Part shown: piece by piece, positions 1-10,063 of the stretch | Position numbering within the stretch: position 1 is the first letter of the stretch | Layout: each line of letters opens with the position of its first letter | Source of the DNA: Bacteroidota bacterium | Lineage (GTDB): Bacteria; Bacteroidota; Bacteroidia; Bacteroidales; Prolixibacteraceae | Reading direction: 5' to 3' | Assembly (NCBI GenBank): GCA_023412195.1 | Contig: JAEYNZ010000023.1 | Span: 19,815-83,814, forward strand | DNA length: 64,000 bases | Position numbers and translations under genes: made by a program | Notes under the pieces: model-generated | The model's database searches: none | Told to the model about the DNA's origin: nothing | The model's input: only the letters and a program-made list of their open reading frames with translations

Positions 1-847
1 TGTCACGGTTGTGGAAGGCCGGCAGACAGTGCAGGAATTTCACTTCAGGGTTACCGGTCAGATCCATTACCTGCTGGTTAACCTGGTAAGGACTGAGCAA
101 TTCGATCCGTTCAGCCCACACTTCTGCAGGTTCACCCATCGATACCCAGACATCGGTATACAGAAAATCGCAATCTTTAACAGCTTCTTCCACTTTGTCT
201 GTAATCAGGATTTTTGCCCCTGTTCCTTTGCCAACCTCCCTGCATTGTTTTTGAAGTTCAGATGAAGGCTGGCATTGCGCAGGTGCTGCTGCCCTGAAAT
301 CCATTCCCATTTTGGCTGCTCCAGCCATCAGCGAGTTTCCCATGTTGTTTCTTGCGTCGCCAAGGTAACAGAACTTGATCTGCGATATAGGTTTATCTGA
401 ATGTTCCTTCATGGTCAGGAAATCTGCAAGGATTTGGGTGGGATGAAATTCGTCGGTAAGGCCATTCCAAACTGGAACTCCGGCATAGCGGGCAAGTTCT
501 TCAACGATTTCCTGTCCGTAGCCTCTGTACTGAATTCCATCGTACATACGTCCCAGTACACGGGCTGTATCCTTCATGGTTTCCTTGCTTCCAATCTGTG
601 AGCCTGAAGGGCCCAGGTAGGTTACATGTGCCCCCTGGTCGAAGGCCGCCACCTCAAATGCACATCTTGTACGGGTGGATGCCTTTTCAAAAATCAGCGC
701 GATATTTTTGCCTTTGAGCATCTGCTGTTCAGTGCCGGCATATTTTGCTTTTTTAAGCGATTCTGATAAATCGAGCAGAAATTTTATTTCCTGGGGGGTG
801 AAATCGAGCAGCTTCAAAAAGTGCCTGTTTTTTAAGCTATAAGCCAT
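1..847 (-). CDS. argF: Ornithine carbamoyltransferase, C-terminus cut by window edge
   Basis: The enzyme transfers the carbamoyl group between carbamoyl phosphate and ornithine to give citrulline, or runs the reverse in catabolism. It is cytosolic. I read 282 codons from the ATG at 847; the C-terminal part lies beyond base 1. Visible landmarks are the carbamoyl-phosphate loop STRTRCAFE near residue 55, HPTQ in the middle, and HCLPAFH near the cut end, which carries the catalytic Cys. The sequence follows the long ArgF/ArcB type closely. It lies 30 bp downstream of carbamate kinase on the same strand, so the two are probably co-transcribed. That pairing points to the catabolic ArcB role (arginine deiminase pathway), although no arginine deiminase is in view. 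Family assignment is firm; anabolic versus catabolic use is inference. Confidence 0.95.
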   Translation of the reverse strand, partial: MAYSLKNRHFLKLLDFTPQEIKFLLDLSESLKKAKYAGTEQQMLKGKNIALIFEKASTRTRCAFEVAAFDQGAHVTYLGPSGSQIGSKETMKDTARVLGRMYDGIQYRGYGQEIVEELARYAGVPVWNGLTDEFHPTQILADFLTMKEHSDKPISQIKFCYLGDARNNMGNSLMAGAAKMGMDFRAAAPAQCQPSSELQKQCREVGKGTGAKILITDKVEEAVKDCDFLYTDVWVSMGEPAEVWAERIELLSPYQVNQQVMDLTGNPEVKFLHCLPAFHNRD

Positions 848-877
848 ATTTTTGTTGTTATTGTTAAGTTTAACTGA

Positions 878-1831
878 TTAATCATATTCCATTGTAATTT
901 TGGAGCCGAAGGATTTATCCTCCAGTTTTTTTGCCTCAGTAATGACGCTTTTTTTTCCGCCGCTTTCAATAAACTCCAGGCAGGCCCTTATTTTAGGTTC
1001 CATAGTGCCTTCCGCAAATGTACCTGCTTCAAGGTATTTTACTGTATCCGCATAGTTTAAAAATTCAAGTTTTTCCTGTGTCGGCTTTCCAAAGTCTTTA
1101 TAGATGAAAGAGACATCAGTCAGAATATATAGTTCATCGGCACCAATATTTTTAGCCAGTAATCCAGAGGCTCTGTCCTTATCAATCACCGCATCTATTG
1201 TCCGCACATTTCCTTCCTCGTCATAATATACCGGTATGCCTCCACCACCAGCAGCGATCACAATATTACCGTTATTCACCAGCAGTTCGATTGTTTCCCT
1301 GTTGATGATCTCTTTTGGCAATGGCGAAGGCACAACCCTCCTGTATCCATCAATACTCTTCGCTGAAGATTTAAATATCCATCCTTTTTCATTGGAAAGT
1401 CTGTCGGCCTCTTCCTTGCTGTATGTCTTGCCGATTCGTTTGGAAGGGTTGTTAAAAGCCGGATCATGCTGATCGACTTCCACCAGGGTAACCATTGTAA
1501 TTACATTTTTCCGGATCCCATGTTTTTTCAATACATTGCGAAGCATCCGTTCAATCATGTAGCCAATGCCACCCTGGGAGTCAGCAACACAAATATCGAG
1601 AGGCATAGGTGCAATGTGATACATTTTTTCTCCTGCATCATTTCTCATCAGGATGTTACCAACCTGTGGGCCATTTCCATGTGTAATAACCAGTTCGTAA
1701 CCTTCATTTATAAGAAACACCAGGTTTTCAAGAGTTTCAGTTGCATTTAACTCCTGCTGTTCTATTGTACCTTCCTCATTATCGCGAAGAAGGGCATTTC
1801 CACCCAGTGCCACTACTGCCAGTTTTTTCAT
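878..1831 (-). CDS. arcC: Carbamate kinase
   Basis: The enzyme converts carbamoyl phosphate plus ADP to ATP, CO2 and ammonia, the energy-yielding last step of arginine or citrulline fermentation. The protein has 317 residues, the usual family length. It starts MKKLAVVALGGNALL, where the GGNA loop binds phosphate; HGNGPQVG and the later AAGGGGIPV segment are standard amino-acid-kinase-fold motifs. I chose the ATG at 1831 because an open frame extending upstream to 1855 adds only residues outside the family start. A -7-like box (CAAACATA on the plus strand, 1853-1860) sits just upstream, with no clear -33 box. It precedes the ornithine carbamoyltransferase gene by 30 bp, which indicates an operon. 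Confidence 0.95.
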   Translation of the reverse strand: MKKLAVVALGGNALLRDNEEGTIEQQELNATETLENLVFLINEGYELVITHGNGPQVGNILMRNDAGEKMYHIAPMPLDICVADSQGGIGYMIERMLRNVLKKHGIRKNVITMVTLVEVDQHDPAFNNPSKRIGKTYSKEEADRLSNEKGWIFKSSAKSIDGYRRVVPSPLPKEIINRETIELLVNNGNIVIAAGGGGIPVYYDEEGNVRTIDAVIDKDRASGLLAKNIGADELYILTDVSFIYKDFGKPTQEKLEFLNYADTVKYLEAGTFAEGTMEPKIRACLEFIESGGKKSVITEAKKLEDKSFGSKITMEYD

Positions 1832-2064
1832 ATGATTTAATTTGAACCGCAACAAACATAGAAAAATATGGTAAATAAAGAAATGTGATTAAGTCAGCAT
1901 TTTTCTTTCTTATCAGGTTAAAATACAACCTTTTAAAAGTGAAACAAAATTTGACGGGCAACTGATAATCTGGAAGTAAGTTTTTCAATTTAGTTGAACT
2001 TTATCATAATTAGACAATAATTTTTTTTGGAAGAATTGCACACGGGTCTCCTTATTTTTTTCGT

Positions 2065-2072
2065 TAGATTTG
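2065..2072 (+). promoter_or_regulatory. Candidate -7 box for ftsK
   Basis: TAGATTTG matches the Bacteroidota -7 consensus TAnnTTTG and lies 26 bases before the ftsK ATG. I found no TTTG at the expected -33 distance, so this is a half-supported promoter. Confidence 0.4.
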
Positions 2073-2098
2073 CAACTGATTAAAGAACCAAATCAAAA

Positions 2099-4495
2099 AT
2101 GGCATTGAAAACTACAAAAACCGGGCAATCAAAGCAGAAGAAGAAAGCATCATCCGTTCCGTTTTATAAAAATGAAAAATTCAGGTTGGTTTTTGGCATT
2201 TTTGTTTTGCTTGTCTCAGCATATTTACTTCTGGCATTTTTATCCTTTTTATTTTATGGTGCAGCCGACCAGAGTAAACTTGGTCTGCCATGGAGGCAGC
2301 TTGTTCTGGAATCGGAAATCAAGGTAGGAAACATTGCGGGAAAAACTGGTGCTTATCTGGCAGAAGTCATCATGAACAGGGGCTTTGGTTTTGCATCCTT
2401 TATTTTTGTGTACCTGCTTTTTATCAGCGGATTTAAAATCATGGGATATAATCTTGTGAAATACAGAAGAAGCGTGGTCATCAGTGTGGTTTTGATCATC
2501 TGGATTTCGATTGCAACAGGTTTTGCCTTCCCCAAAACAAGCGCAGCTTCATTTATCTACCCCGGCGGGCAATATGGATTTATATTAAGTAACTGGTTCA
2601 GTTCATTAATTGGTAAACCCGGGCTGATCTTATTGCTGTTTATTTCAGCATTATCTTTCCTTGTAGTGAGATATGAAAAGGCTTTTCTGCTTGTAAAGAG
2701 CCTGTTCACACGAAAAGAAAAGATAAAGGTTGCGTTTGAGCCGGTTACCGGTTCTGAAGAGGAAGAAGTTATCGTTGGTGATAATTCCATTTCAAAAGTT
2801 ATTGAGGAAGATGGTGTAATACAGGCGATTTTTGAACCCGATGGAGAAGAAGAAGAGCATATTGAGATCAACAAGGTACCGGAACAGCATGAGGTTGAAG
2901 AAGAAGAGGAGCCTGCAGGGCTTGAGTTGATGGTACACCATAAAAAGGAAGAGGAAGAGGGCGAAGAAGAAATCCCGGTTGATGGGATGGAGGAGTATGA
3001 TCCAACCCTTGAACTGTCGGGTTTCAGGTTTCCAACTCTTGAACTGCTGGAGGATCATCATTCAGGGAATGCTGAAGTAAGTAATGAGGAACTGATAGCC
3101 AATAAAAATAAGATTGTAGAAACGCTGAGGCATTACAAGATTGAAATAACCAAGATCAGGGCTACTATTGGTCCGACAATTACCTTATATGAAATTGTTC
3201 CTGCACCTGGCATCAGGATTGCCAAGATCAAGAACCTTGAAGACGACATTGCCCTCAGCCTTTCGGCGTTGGGGATCCGGATTATTGCACCCATTCCCGG
3301 TCGCGGAACGATTGGTATTGAAGTGCCAAATCAGAACCCTGAAGTTGTTTCCATGCGTTCCATCTTAAGTTCGAAAAAGTTTCATGAATCAACTGCTGAT
3401 TTGCCTATAGCCCTGGGAAAAACAATTTCCAATGAAACCTATATCTTTGACCTTGCCAAGATGCCCCATATTCTTGTGGCAGGCGCAACCGGTCAGGGTA
3501 AATCAGTAGGGATAAATGTTATCATTACATCGCTGCTTTATAAAAAGCACCCCTCGCAGCTGAAATTTGTTTTCATCGATCCCAAGAAGGTGGAGCTGAA
3601 CCTTTATTCAGTTCTTGAAAAACATTACCTGGCTAAATTACCCAATGAAGATGAGCCGGTTATTACCGACATTCAGAAGGTGAAATACACACTGAACTCA
3701 CTGAATGTGGAAATGGACGACAGGTACAACCTGCTGAAAAGGGCCCATGCAAGAAATGTAAAGGAATACAATAAAAAGTTTGTAAGCCGCAGGCTGAACC
3801 CTGAAAAAGGACACAGGTTTATGCCCTATATTGTGGTTGTGATAGATGAATTTGCCGACCTAATTATGACCGCCGGAAAGGAGATAGAACTCCCGATAGC
3901 CCGAATTGCCCAGCTGGCAAGGGCGGTGGGTATCCACATGATTATTGCTACACAACGTCCGTCAACCAATATCATTACTGGTGTAATAAAAGCCAATTTC
4001 CCTGCACGTATTGCCTTCAAGGTAGCTTCCATGATTGACTCAAGGACCATTCTGGACACTCCCGGTGCAAACCAGCTCATTGGCAAGGGTGACATGCTGA
4101 TTTCATCGGGAAGCAATATGACACGCGTTCAATGTGCGTTTATAGATACACCCGAAGTGGAGCTGCTTTGTTCGTATATTTCAGAACAGCGGGGTTATCC
4201 TTCAGCATTTTTGTTGCCTGAATATGTTGGTGATGATGAGCCTGGTCCCGGTGATGTGGACCTGAACAACCGTGATGAACTGTTCGATGATGCAGCACGG
4301 GTTGTGGTGGTAAATCAGATGGGATCTACTTCCATGATTCAACGGAAATTTTCTATCGGATACAACCGTGCCGGCCGAATCATGGATCAGCTTGAAGCAG
4401 CAGGCGTGGTAGGTCCCAGTGAAGGGAGCAAGGCTCGCCAGGTACTGATTCAGGATGAATATACTTTGGAACAGTTATTGAATAGCTTCAACTAA
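2099..4495 (+). CDS. ftsK: DNA translocase FtsK/SpoIIIE
   Basis: This is a septum-anchored DNA pump that clears and aligns chromosome termini during division and activates XerCD recombination. The protein has 798 residues. The N-terminus has about four membrane segments (residues ~25-205). A strikingly acidic linker rich in Glu runs through ~215-310, followed by the motor domain. Walker A GATGQGKS is at ~462-469 and Walker B VVIDEFADL around 580-587. The C-terminus ends in a winged-helix gamma domain (SIGYNRAGRIMDQLE, ~760) that reads DNA orientation motifs. The LolA-like gene follows after 67 bp. XerD, its usual partner in dimer resolution, is encoded 2.8 kb further on. Confidence 0.96.
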   Translation: MALKTTKTGQSKQKKKASSVPFYKNEKFRLVFGIFVLLVSAYLLLAFLSFLFYGAADQSKLGLPWRQLVLESEIKVGNIAGKTGAYLAEVIMNRGFGFASFIFVYLLFISGFKIMGYNLVKYRRSVVISVVLIIWISIATGFAFPKTSAASFIYPGGQYGFILSNWFSSLIGKPGLILLLFISALSFLVVRYEKAFLLVKSLFTRKEKIKVAFEPVTGSEEEEVIVGDNSISKVIEEDGVIQAIFEPDGEEEEHIEINKVPEQHEVEEEEEPAGLELMVHHKKEEEEGEEEIPVDGMEEYDPTLELSGFRFPTLELLEDHHSGNAEVSNEELIANKNKIVETLRHYKIEITKIRATIGPTITLYEIVPAPGIRIAKIKNLEDDIALSLSALGIRIIAPIPGRGTIGIEVPNQNPEVVSMRSILSSKKFHESTADLPIALGKTISNETYIFDLAKMPHILVAGATGQGKSVGINVIITSLLYKKHPSQLKFVFIDPKKVELNLYSVLEKHYLAKLPNEDEPVITDIQKVKYTLNSLNVEMDDRYNLLKRAHARNVKEYNKKFVSRRLNPEKGHRFMPYIVVVIDEFADLIMTAGKEIELPIARIAQLARAVGIHMIIATQRPSTNIITGVIKANFPARIAFKVASMIDSRTILDTPGANQLIGKGDMLISSGSNMTRVQCAFIDTPEVELLCSYISEQRGYPSAFLLPEYVGDDEPGPGDVDLNNRDELFDDAARVVVVNQMGSTSMIQRKFSIGYNRAGRIMDQLEAAGVVGPSEGSKARQVLIQDEYTLEQLLNSFN

Positions 4496-4562
4496 ATTTC
4501 TTTCAGCAGTAGCTGCAGAGGAAGGCTGTTCAGTAATAATGATTTTAAACAACAATATTTAA

Positions 4563-5213
4563 ATGAAGAACATATTTATACTTGGATGTATGATGGTTTG
4601 CACCATCGCCGCAGTTGCTCAGCAGGACCCAAAAGCAAAACAAATCCTGGATGAGGTAAGTAAAAAAACGCGTTCCTACGAAACCATTTCTGCCCAGTTT
4701 GTTTTTACGATGGAAAATAAAGATATGGATATCAGTGAAACGAATGAAGGCTCAATTCAGCTGAAAGGCCAGAAGTACAGGGTGGATTTACCCGATATCG
4801 GTGTGAAAGTATTTTCAGATGGTGAAACCATATGGAATTACATGGAAGATGGCAATCAGGTAACTGTTTCGGATATCGAGGATGGTGGAAGCGAATTAAT
4901 GGATCCTTCATCCGTTTTTACAATTTATGAGAAGGGATTTAGTGCAAAATATACGGGTGATAAAACACTGGAAGGTAAAAAATACCATCAGATAGAACTT
5001 TTCCCCGATTCTGAAGAGTATGAAGTTTCAAAAATTCTTCTTTCCGTCGGCAGTGAAAATAAGATGATCCACTCTGCACTGCTTCACGGAACCGATGGCA
5101 ATATATACGGGATAGAGGTTAAAAAAATAGATACCGGCGGTACATTGCCTGATTCATACTTTAGCTTTAATCCAAAAGAGTACAAGGACATTGAGGTAAT
5201 TGATTTCAGGTAG
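4563..5213 (+). CDS. lolA: LolA-like outer-membrane lipoprotein carrier protein
   Basis: This is a periplasmic chaperone that ferries lipoproteins from the inner to the outer membrane. The 216-residue protein has a Sec signal peptide (MKNIFILGCMMVCTIAAVAQ) followed by the half-barrel pattern of the family: an early YETISAQFVFTMENK segment, GSIQLKGQKYRVDLPD, and a C-terminal SYFSFNPKEYKDIEVIDFR. It follows ftsK closely on the same strand, a neighbour order common in this phylum. Its stop codon overlaps the end of the convergent pyruvate kinase gene by 8 bases. No LolB is visible, as is usual for Bacteroidota. Confidence 0.88.
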   Translation: MKNIFILGCMMVCTIAAVAQQDPKAKQILDEVSKKTRSYETISAQFVFTMENKDMDISETNEGSIQLKGQKYRVDLPDIGVKVFSDGETIWNYMEDGNQVTVSDIEDGGSELMDPSSVFTIYEKGFSAKYTGDKTLEGKKYHQIELFPDSEEYEVSKILLSVGSENKMIHSALLHGTDGNIYGIEVKKIDTGGTLPDSYFSFNPKEYKDIEVIDFR

Positions 5214-6651
5214 CATCATCCTCCTGGTCATTGTGTTGCTGGGAAGTGGATTTAAACATCTTAAGGGCGGTGGAGATATCCATATAAGATGCTTCACCCT
5301 CTTTACCGAACCTTCCTCCTACATATATCACAAGATCCTCAAGCTGGAAGGTTTTATCCTCAAGCAATGACTGGATAGCTGCCTTCTGTATCTGCAACCT
5401 GTCCCGTTTAAAGGGCCCGTATGATGGCACTACACCATATGAAAGTGCAAGTTCGCGGACAACCTGCTTAGAGTGACAGATGGCAAAAATAGGGATATCT
5501 GGCCTGTAAGATGCCAGATATCGGGCAGTTTTCCCCGATGTTGTGGAGGTAACAATAGCTTTGGGATTCAAATCACCTGCAGATCGAATGGCTGATTGTG
5601 CAAGATAAGCCGGTATCTCGTTACGTATGGGGGGCGAGATTTTTTCCTGGCCTTTATCATGATCCTGCTCTACTTCCATAGCAATTCGTGCCATTGTTCT
5701 GACAGCTTCCACCGGATATTTTCCAATTGCGGTTTCGCCACTTAACATTACTGCATCGGCATACGAATAAACTGCGCTCGCTACATCATTTACTTCTGCT
5801 CGTGTAGGCCGTGGATTTTTAATCATGCTATGCAGCATTTGAGTTGCAACAATAACTGTTTTTTTATGCATGATCGATTTTCTGATAAGATTCCGCTGGA
5901 CGATGGGAATCTTCTCCGGTGGGATTTCTATTCCCAGGTCACCACGGGCAACCATGATGCCGTAAGAGTGTTCCAGGATTTCATCTATATTCTCCACTCC
6001 GTCGAGATTCTCGATTTTGGAGATGATTTTAATTTTGCTGTTGTAGCTGTCAAGCAATGCCTGCACTTCAAATACATCCTCTTTGCTCCTGACAAAAGAA
6101 TGTGCAATAAAATCAACTCCGTTTTCAGCAGCAAATTTTATAAAAGCTCTATCCCTTTCCGATAATGCAGGAAGATTGGTAACCACCCCCGGTACATTTA
6201 CACTTTTGTTGTTTTTAATGATCCCGCTGTTTTCGATGATGCAGATAAGATATTCAGGATGCTTTGATTTAACAGTGGCTGCAATTTCTCCATCGTCTAT
6301 TAAGATTCTGTTTCCAGGCGTTAGATCGGATACAAATGCTGAATGGTTAACGCAAACGTCTATAAGTTGAGTGGGATCTTGTTTATAGGAAAATCGAACC
6401 TCCTGGCCTTCAGTTACGAATATTTCATTTTGCATGCTGCAGGTTCTGATTTCCGGGCCTTTTGTATCGATAAGTATGGCTATTTTCTCAGATACTTTCC
6501 GGATGTTATCGATCACTTTTTTTGTTTTTTCGAGCGTGAGGTGAGCAGTATTTAAGCGTGCCACATTCATCCCTGATTCAAACAACATCCTGATAAAGGA
6601 AGGTTCAGAATTTATGTCGGATAAGGTTGCCACAATTTTTGTATGTCTCAT
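5206..6651 (-). CDS. pyk: Pyruvate kinase
   Basis: The enzyme catalyses phosphoenolpyruvate plus ADP to pyruvate plus ATP, the last step of glycolysis. The protein has 481 residues. It begins MRHTKIVATLSDINSEPSFI, then shows IDTKGPEIR (substrate and K+ site), KIENLDGVENIDEIL, MVARGDLGIEIP, the ATQMLHSMIKNPRPTRAEVNDVA active-site helix and VMLSGETAIGKYP, and ends in a regulatory C-domain. The start is placed at the ATG at 6651; the open frame extends two codons to a TTG at 6657, which is less likely. The 3' end overlaps the convergent lolA stop by 8 bp. Together with pckA downstream, this puts both sides of the PEP node in one neighbourhood. Confidence 0.96.
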   Translation of the reverse strand: MRHTKIVATLSDINSEPSFIRMLFESGMNVARLNTAHLTLEKTKKVIDNIRKVSEKIAILIDTKGPEIRTCSMQNEIFVTEGQEVRFSYKQDPTQLIDVCVNHSAFVSDLTPGNRILIDDGEIAATVKSKHPEYLICIIENSGIIKNNKSVNVPGVVTNLPALSERDRAFIKFAAENGVDFIAHSFVRSKEDVFEVQALLDSYNSKIKIISKIENLDGVENIDEILEHSYGIMVARGDLGIEIPPEKIPIVQRNLIRKSIMHKKTVIVATQMLHSMIKNPRPTRAEVNDVASAVYSYADAVMLSGETAIGKYPVEAVRTMARIAMEVEQDHDKGQEKISPPIRNEIPAYLAQSAIRSAGDLNPKAIVTSTTSGKTARYLASYRPDIPIFAICHSKQVVRELALSYGVVPSYGPFKRDRLQIQKAAIQSLLEDKTFQLEDLVIYVGGRFGKEGEASYMDISTALKMFKSTSQQHNDQEDDAT

Positions 6652-6713
6652 AATCAAGATGCTCTAATATTTATCAATAGCTTACAGTTAAACCCATAGT
6701 GCCATTATATAGT

Positions 6714-7136
6714 TTAAACCACAGTTGTAAAACTTAATACTGCCAGTGTATATGAGTTTAGTCCAAAACCCATAATGCAGCCTTTGCATACGGGACCTAT
6801 CAGTGACTTATGCCTGAAATCTTCCCTGGTAAGGGTATTGGAAATATGAACTTCCACTACCGGAGTACTGATTCCTGCAACAGCATCTCTTAAAGCAACA
6901 GAAGTATGTGTATAGGCACCTGCATTCAGAATGATTCCATCGGCAGAAAAACCTTCTTCGTGCAGTTTGCTCACCAATTCCCCTTCAATATTCGACTGAT
7001 AATAATCAAAAGAAACGTCGGAGAATTGTTTTTTCAGTTTTTCCAGATAACGTTCAAAGGTTTCAGAACCATAAATATTTTGCTCTCTTTTTCCAAGAAG
7101 ATTTAAATTTGGTCCATTGATTATCAATATTTTCAT
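6714..7136 (-). CDS. aroQ: Type II 3-dehydroquinate dehydratase
   Basis: The enzyme dehydrates 3-dehydroquinate to 3-dehydroshikimate, the third step of the shikimate route to aromatic amino acids. The 140-residue protein is typical of the small dodecameric type II enzyme. It starts MKILIINGPNLNLLGKRE, has the IYG lid sequence, the NAGAYTHTSVALRDA strand-helix and the catalytic VEVHISN segment. It is divergent from xerD with about 134 bp between the starts, an arrangement widespread in Bacteroidota. Confidence 0.95.
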   Translation of the reverse strand: MKILIINGPNLNLLGKREQNIYGSETFERYLEKLKKQFSDVSFDYYQSNIEGELVSKLHEEGFSADGIILNAGAYTHTSVALRDAVAGISTPVVEVHISNTLTREDFRHKSLIGPVCKGCIMGFGLNSYTLAVLSFTTVV

Positions 7137-7270
7137 CTTATTTTTTTTTTAATTTATTTTATAGTAACTTTATGGTAAGTAAAACGTAATAAACATCATA
7201 ATTGTCGAAAAAGCCCGGGTTTCTTTATCAAAAGTATTTAAATCAACTGATTTAAGAAAAAAATAAGATT

Positions 7271-8170
7271 ATGAAATGGGAGGAAAGTAAAAAAGGGTAT
7301 GAAAATTACCTGAAGCTGGAAAAATCCTTGTCGTCGAATTCTATTGCAGCCTATATCAACGACATCAACAAACTAACTGAATTTTTGGCAAACAACTTCA
7401 AAAAAACAGGTCCTGATAAAGTTAAGCTTCAGCATCTGAAGAAGTTTGTAGAGTGGCTGAATGAACGCGGTGTAAGTCCACGAACACAGGCACGTACTAT
7501 TTCCGGTATCAAATCTTTTTATAAGTATCTGTTGATCGAAGGAAAAATATCAAGCGATCCAACAGCTTTACTTGAATCTCCTAAGATTGGGCGTAAACTG
7601 CCTGATATTTTATCGATGGAAGAAATTGATTCACTTATTGAAGCAGTCGACCTTGAAAAGGCTGAAGGGCAACGTAATAAAGCTATGCTTGAAACGCTGT
7701 ATAGTTGTGGGCTGCGGGTTTCAGAATTGGTAAACCTGAAGATGACCAACCTCTTCTTTTTGCAGGGATATCTTAAAGTTGAAGGTAAAGCTGACAAGGA
7801 AAGGCTGGTACCTGTAAGCAGCAGGGCTGTTGAGGAAATTGAAAAATATGTTGATGGTTATCGTCAGAATTTAAGAATCCAGAAAGATAACCAGAATATA
7901 CTCTTCCTTAACAGGAGAGGCAAAAAGCTGAGCCGTGTAATGGTATTTACAATAATTAAAAATCTGGCTGAAAGAATTAGTCTCGATAAAAAAATCAGTC
8001 CGCATACATTCAGGCATTCTTTTGCCACTCATCTTATTAATGGGGGAGCTGATTTAAGGGCAGTTCAGGAAATGCTTGGGCATGAATCCATTCTTACTAC
8101 TGAAATATATACCCATCTTGACAGGGAGTATCTGAAAAGTACAATCCATCAGTTTCATCCGCGATCATAA
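7271..8170 (+). CDS. xerD: Site-specific tyrosine recombinase XerD
   Basis: This tyrosine recombinase resolves chromosome dimers at dif together with XerC under FtsK control. The 299-residue protein has the N-terminal SAM-like core-binding domain (residues 1-100) and a complete catalytic set: Arg149 in CGLRVSEL, the beta-hairpin Lys region GKADKERLV (171-179), His245 and Arg248 in HTFRHSF, His271 in LGHES, and the nucleophile Tyr280 in EIYTH. It is followed by a rho-independent hairpin. Its position near aroQ and ftsK, and the absence of phage or transposon genes, support the housekeeping role rather than a phage integrase. Confidence 0.93.
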   Translation: MKWEESKKGYENYLKLEKSLSSNSIAAYINDINKLTEFLANNFKKTGPDKVKLQHLKKFVEWLNERGVSPRTQARTISGIKSFYKYLLIEGKISSDPTALLESPKIGRKLPDILSMEEIDSLIEAVDLEKAEGQRNKAMLETLYSCGLRVSELVNLKMTNLFFLQGYLKVEGKADKERLVPVSSRAVEEIEKYVDGYRQNLRIQKDNQNILFLNRRGKKLSRVMVFTIIKNLAERISLDKKISPHTFRHSFATHLINGGADLRAVQEMLGHESILTTEIYTHLDREYLKSTIHQFHPRS

Positions 8171-8191
8171 TCTTAAACCATAATAGAAAAG

Positions 8192-8212
8192 GAGGCATTA
8201 GCCTCTTTTTTT
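8192..8212 (+). terminator. Rho-independent terminator after xerD
   Basis: GAGGC-ATTA-GCCTC hairpin followed directly by seven T residues, 22 bases past the xerD stop. Confidence 0.8.
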
Positions 8213-8312
8213 ATGCTTATTAATGTGAGATAAAATCCTTCTATTATTGTTAAGATTTTGTTTAATTAACTGTTATAAAATGAGGCAACCTTTTTCAGTT
8301 ATAAATAAAAGT

Positions 8313-8320
8313 TAAATTTG
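8313..8320 (+). promoter_or_regulatory. Candidate -7 box for pckA
   Basis: TAAATTTG fits TAnnTTTG and lies 55 bases before the pckA ATG. A T-rich stretch (8291-8295) is at the right distance for a degenerate -33 element, but it is not a clean TTTG. Confidence 0.45.
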
Positions 8321-8374
8321 TAATAATCGTTAGGAAAAGGAATATCAGTTTATAAAGTTAATTGTTAAGTAGTT

Positions 8375-10003
8375 ATGAGAAAATTAGATTTATCAGAGTA
8401 CGGGATACTTCATGTCCCGGAAATTCTTTACAACCCTTCGTATGAAGAGCTTTTCAGGGAAGAAATGCGTCCTGACCTGGAAGGCTTTGAGAAAGGGCAG
8501 CTGACAGAACTTGATGCTGTGAATGTTATGACCGGTGTTTTTACCGGGCGTTCACCAAAAGATAAGTTTATTGTCAAAGATGATACTACACGTGATACCA
8601 TCTGGTGGACAACCCCTGAATCTCCAAATGACAATAAACCCACTACTCCTGAAGTATGGGCAGATTTAAAGAAGCTTGTTACTAAACAGCTTTCAGGTAA
8701 AAGGCTTTTTGTAATGGATACCTTCCTGGGTGCAAACGAGAACTCTCGTCTGAAAGTACGTTTCATCATGGAGGTTGCATGGCAGGCGCATTTTGTCAAA
8801 AATATGTTTTTAAGGCCTACAGAAGAAGAACTTGAAAAATACGGAGAACCCGATTTCGTAGTAATGAATGGTTCAAAAGTAGTTAATGACAAATGGAAAG
8901 AACATGGATTGAACTCTGAAGTCTTTACCGTATTCAATCTGACAGAAAGAATGCAGGTTATTGGTGGCTCATGGTATGGCGGTGAAATGAAAAAAGGAAT
9001 GTTTGCCATGATGAATTACTACCTGCCACTGCAGGGAATGGCTTCCATGCATTGTTCTGCCAACGTTGGTGAAAAAGGGGATGTGGCTATTTTCTTTGGT
9101 TTATCAGGAACCGGTAAAACCACCCTCTCAACAGATCCGAAGCGCAAGCTTATAGGTGATGATGAACATGGGTGGGATGATGATGGTATCTTTAATTTCG
9201 AAGGCGGCTGCTATGCCAAAACAATCAATCTCGACCCGGAAGCAGAACCTGATATCTATCATGCCATTAAAAGGGATGCATTACTTGAAAATGTGACAGT
9301 TGATGAAAACGGAAAAATTGACTTCAGTGATGGTTCTGTTACACAAAATACGCGCGTATCTTACCCGATATACCACATTGAAAACATCGTAAAACCTGTT
9401 TCAAAAGCAGGTCATGCCAGTAAGGTTATATTCCTCACTGCCGATGCTTTTGGTGTTATGCCACCCGTTTCTAAGCTAACACCTGAACAGACTAAGTACC
9501 ATTTCCTTTCCGGTTTTACTGCTAAACTCGCAGGTACTGAAAGGGGTGTTACAACTCCTCAGCCAACTTTCTCAGCATGTTTCGGAGCTGCTTTCCTTTC
9601 ACTGCATCCTACTAAATATGGTGAAGAACTTGTGAAAAAAATGGAAGAACACGGTGCTGAAGCTTATCTTGTTAATACAGGATGGAACGGTACAGGGAAA
9701 CGTATCTCTATTAAAGATACCCGTGCCATTATCGATGCCATCCTGGATGGTTCTATTGAAAAAGCTGAAACCAAAATCATTCCGGTATTTAACCTGAGAG
9801 TACCTGTTGCCCTTCACGATGTTGATCCTAATATTCTTGATCCGCGTGATACATATACCGATCCAAAACAATGGGAAGAAAAAGCCTGTGACCTTGGAAG
9901 CCGCTTTATAAAAAACTTCACTAAATATACTGACAATGATGAGGGTAAAGCTCTTGTTGCAGCAGGCCCGCAACTAAATAAAAAAGAAGCAACTGCTTTA
10001 TAA
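8375..10003 (+). CDS. pckA: ATP-dependent phosphoenolpyruvate carboxykinase
   Basis: The enzyme interconverts oxaloacetate plus ATP with PEP, CO2 and ADP. In fermentative Bacteroidota it often runs in the CO2-fixing direction toward succinate. The protein has 542 residues, normal for the ATP-type family. It shows [11 protein letters not shown] near the N-terminus, [23 protein letters not shown] with the kinase-1a P-loop around residues 242-251, and [22 protein letters not shown], which holds the metal-binding Asp. It has its own terminator. Pyruvate kinase and fumarase in the same window suit a reductive succinate branch; that last link is inference. Confidence 0.97.
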   Translation: MRKLDLSEYGILHVPEILYNPSYEELFREEMRPDLEGFEKGQLTELDAVNVMTGVFTGRSPKDKFIVKDDTTRDTIWWTTPESPNDNKPTTPEVWADLKKLVTKQLSGKRLFVMDTFLGANENSRLKVRFIMEVAWQAHFVKNMFLRPTEEELEKYGEPDFVVMNGSKVVNDKWKEHGLNSEVFTVFNLTERMQVIGGSWYGGEMKKGMFAMMNYYLPLQGMASMHCSANVGEKGDVAIFFGLSGTGKTTLSTDPKRKLIGDDEHGWDDDGIFNFEGGCYAKTINLDPEAEPDIYHAIKRDALLENVTVDENGKIDFSDGSVTQNTRVSYPIYHIENIVKPVSKAGHASKVIFLTADAFGVMPPVSKLTPEQTKYHFLSGFTAKLAGTERGVTTPQPTFSACFGAAFLSLHPTKYGEELVKKMEEHGAEAYLVNTGWNGTGKRISIKDTRAIIDAILDGSIEKAETKIIPVFNLRVPVALHDVDPNILDPRDTYTDPKQWEEKACDLGSRFIKNFTKYTDNDEGKALVAAGPQLNKKEATAL

Positions 10004-10011
10004 TACAAAAT

Positions 10012-10036
10012 AGCCCCGCAACTGGCGGGGCTTTTT
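10012..10036. terminator. Bidirectional terminator between pckA and the MscS gene
   Basis: AGCCCCGC-AACTG-GCGGGGCT: a perfect 8-bp GC-rich stem followed by four further T residues on the plus strand and a T-rich tail on the minus strand. It lies between two convergent stops. Confidence 0.9.
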
Positions 10037-10063
10037 ATACTTTGAACATTATTGTTCTATCTG

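Noticed and set aside
1..601. Plus-strand open frames at 11-265 and 401-601
   Set aside because: They lie antisense to the clear ornithine carbamoyltransferase frame and have no family features.
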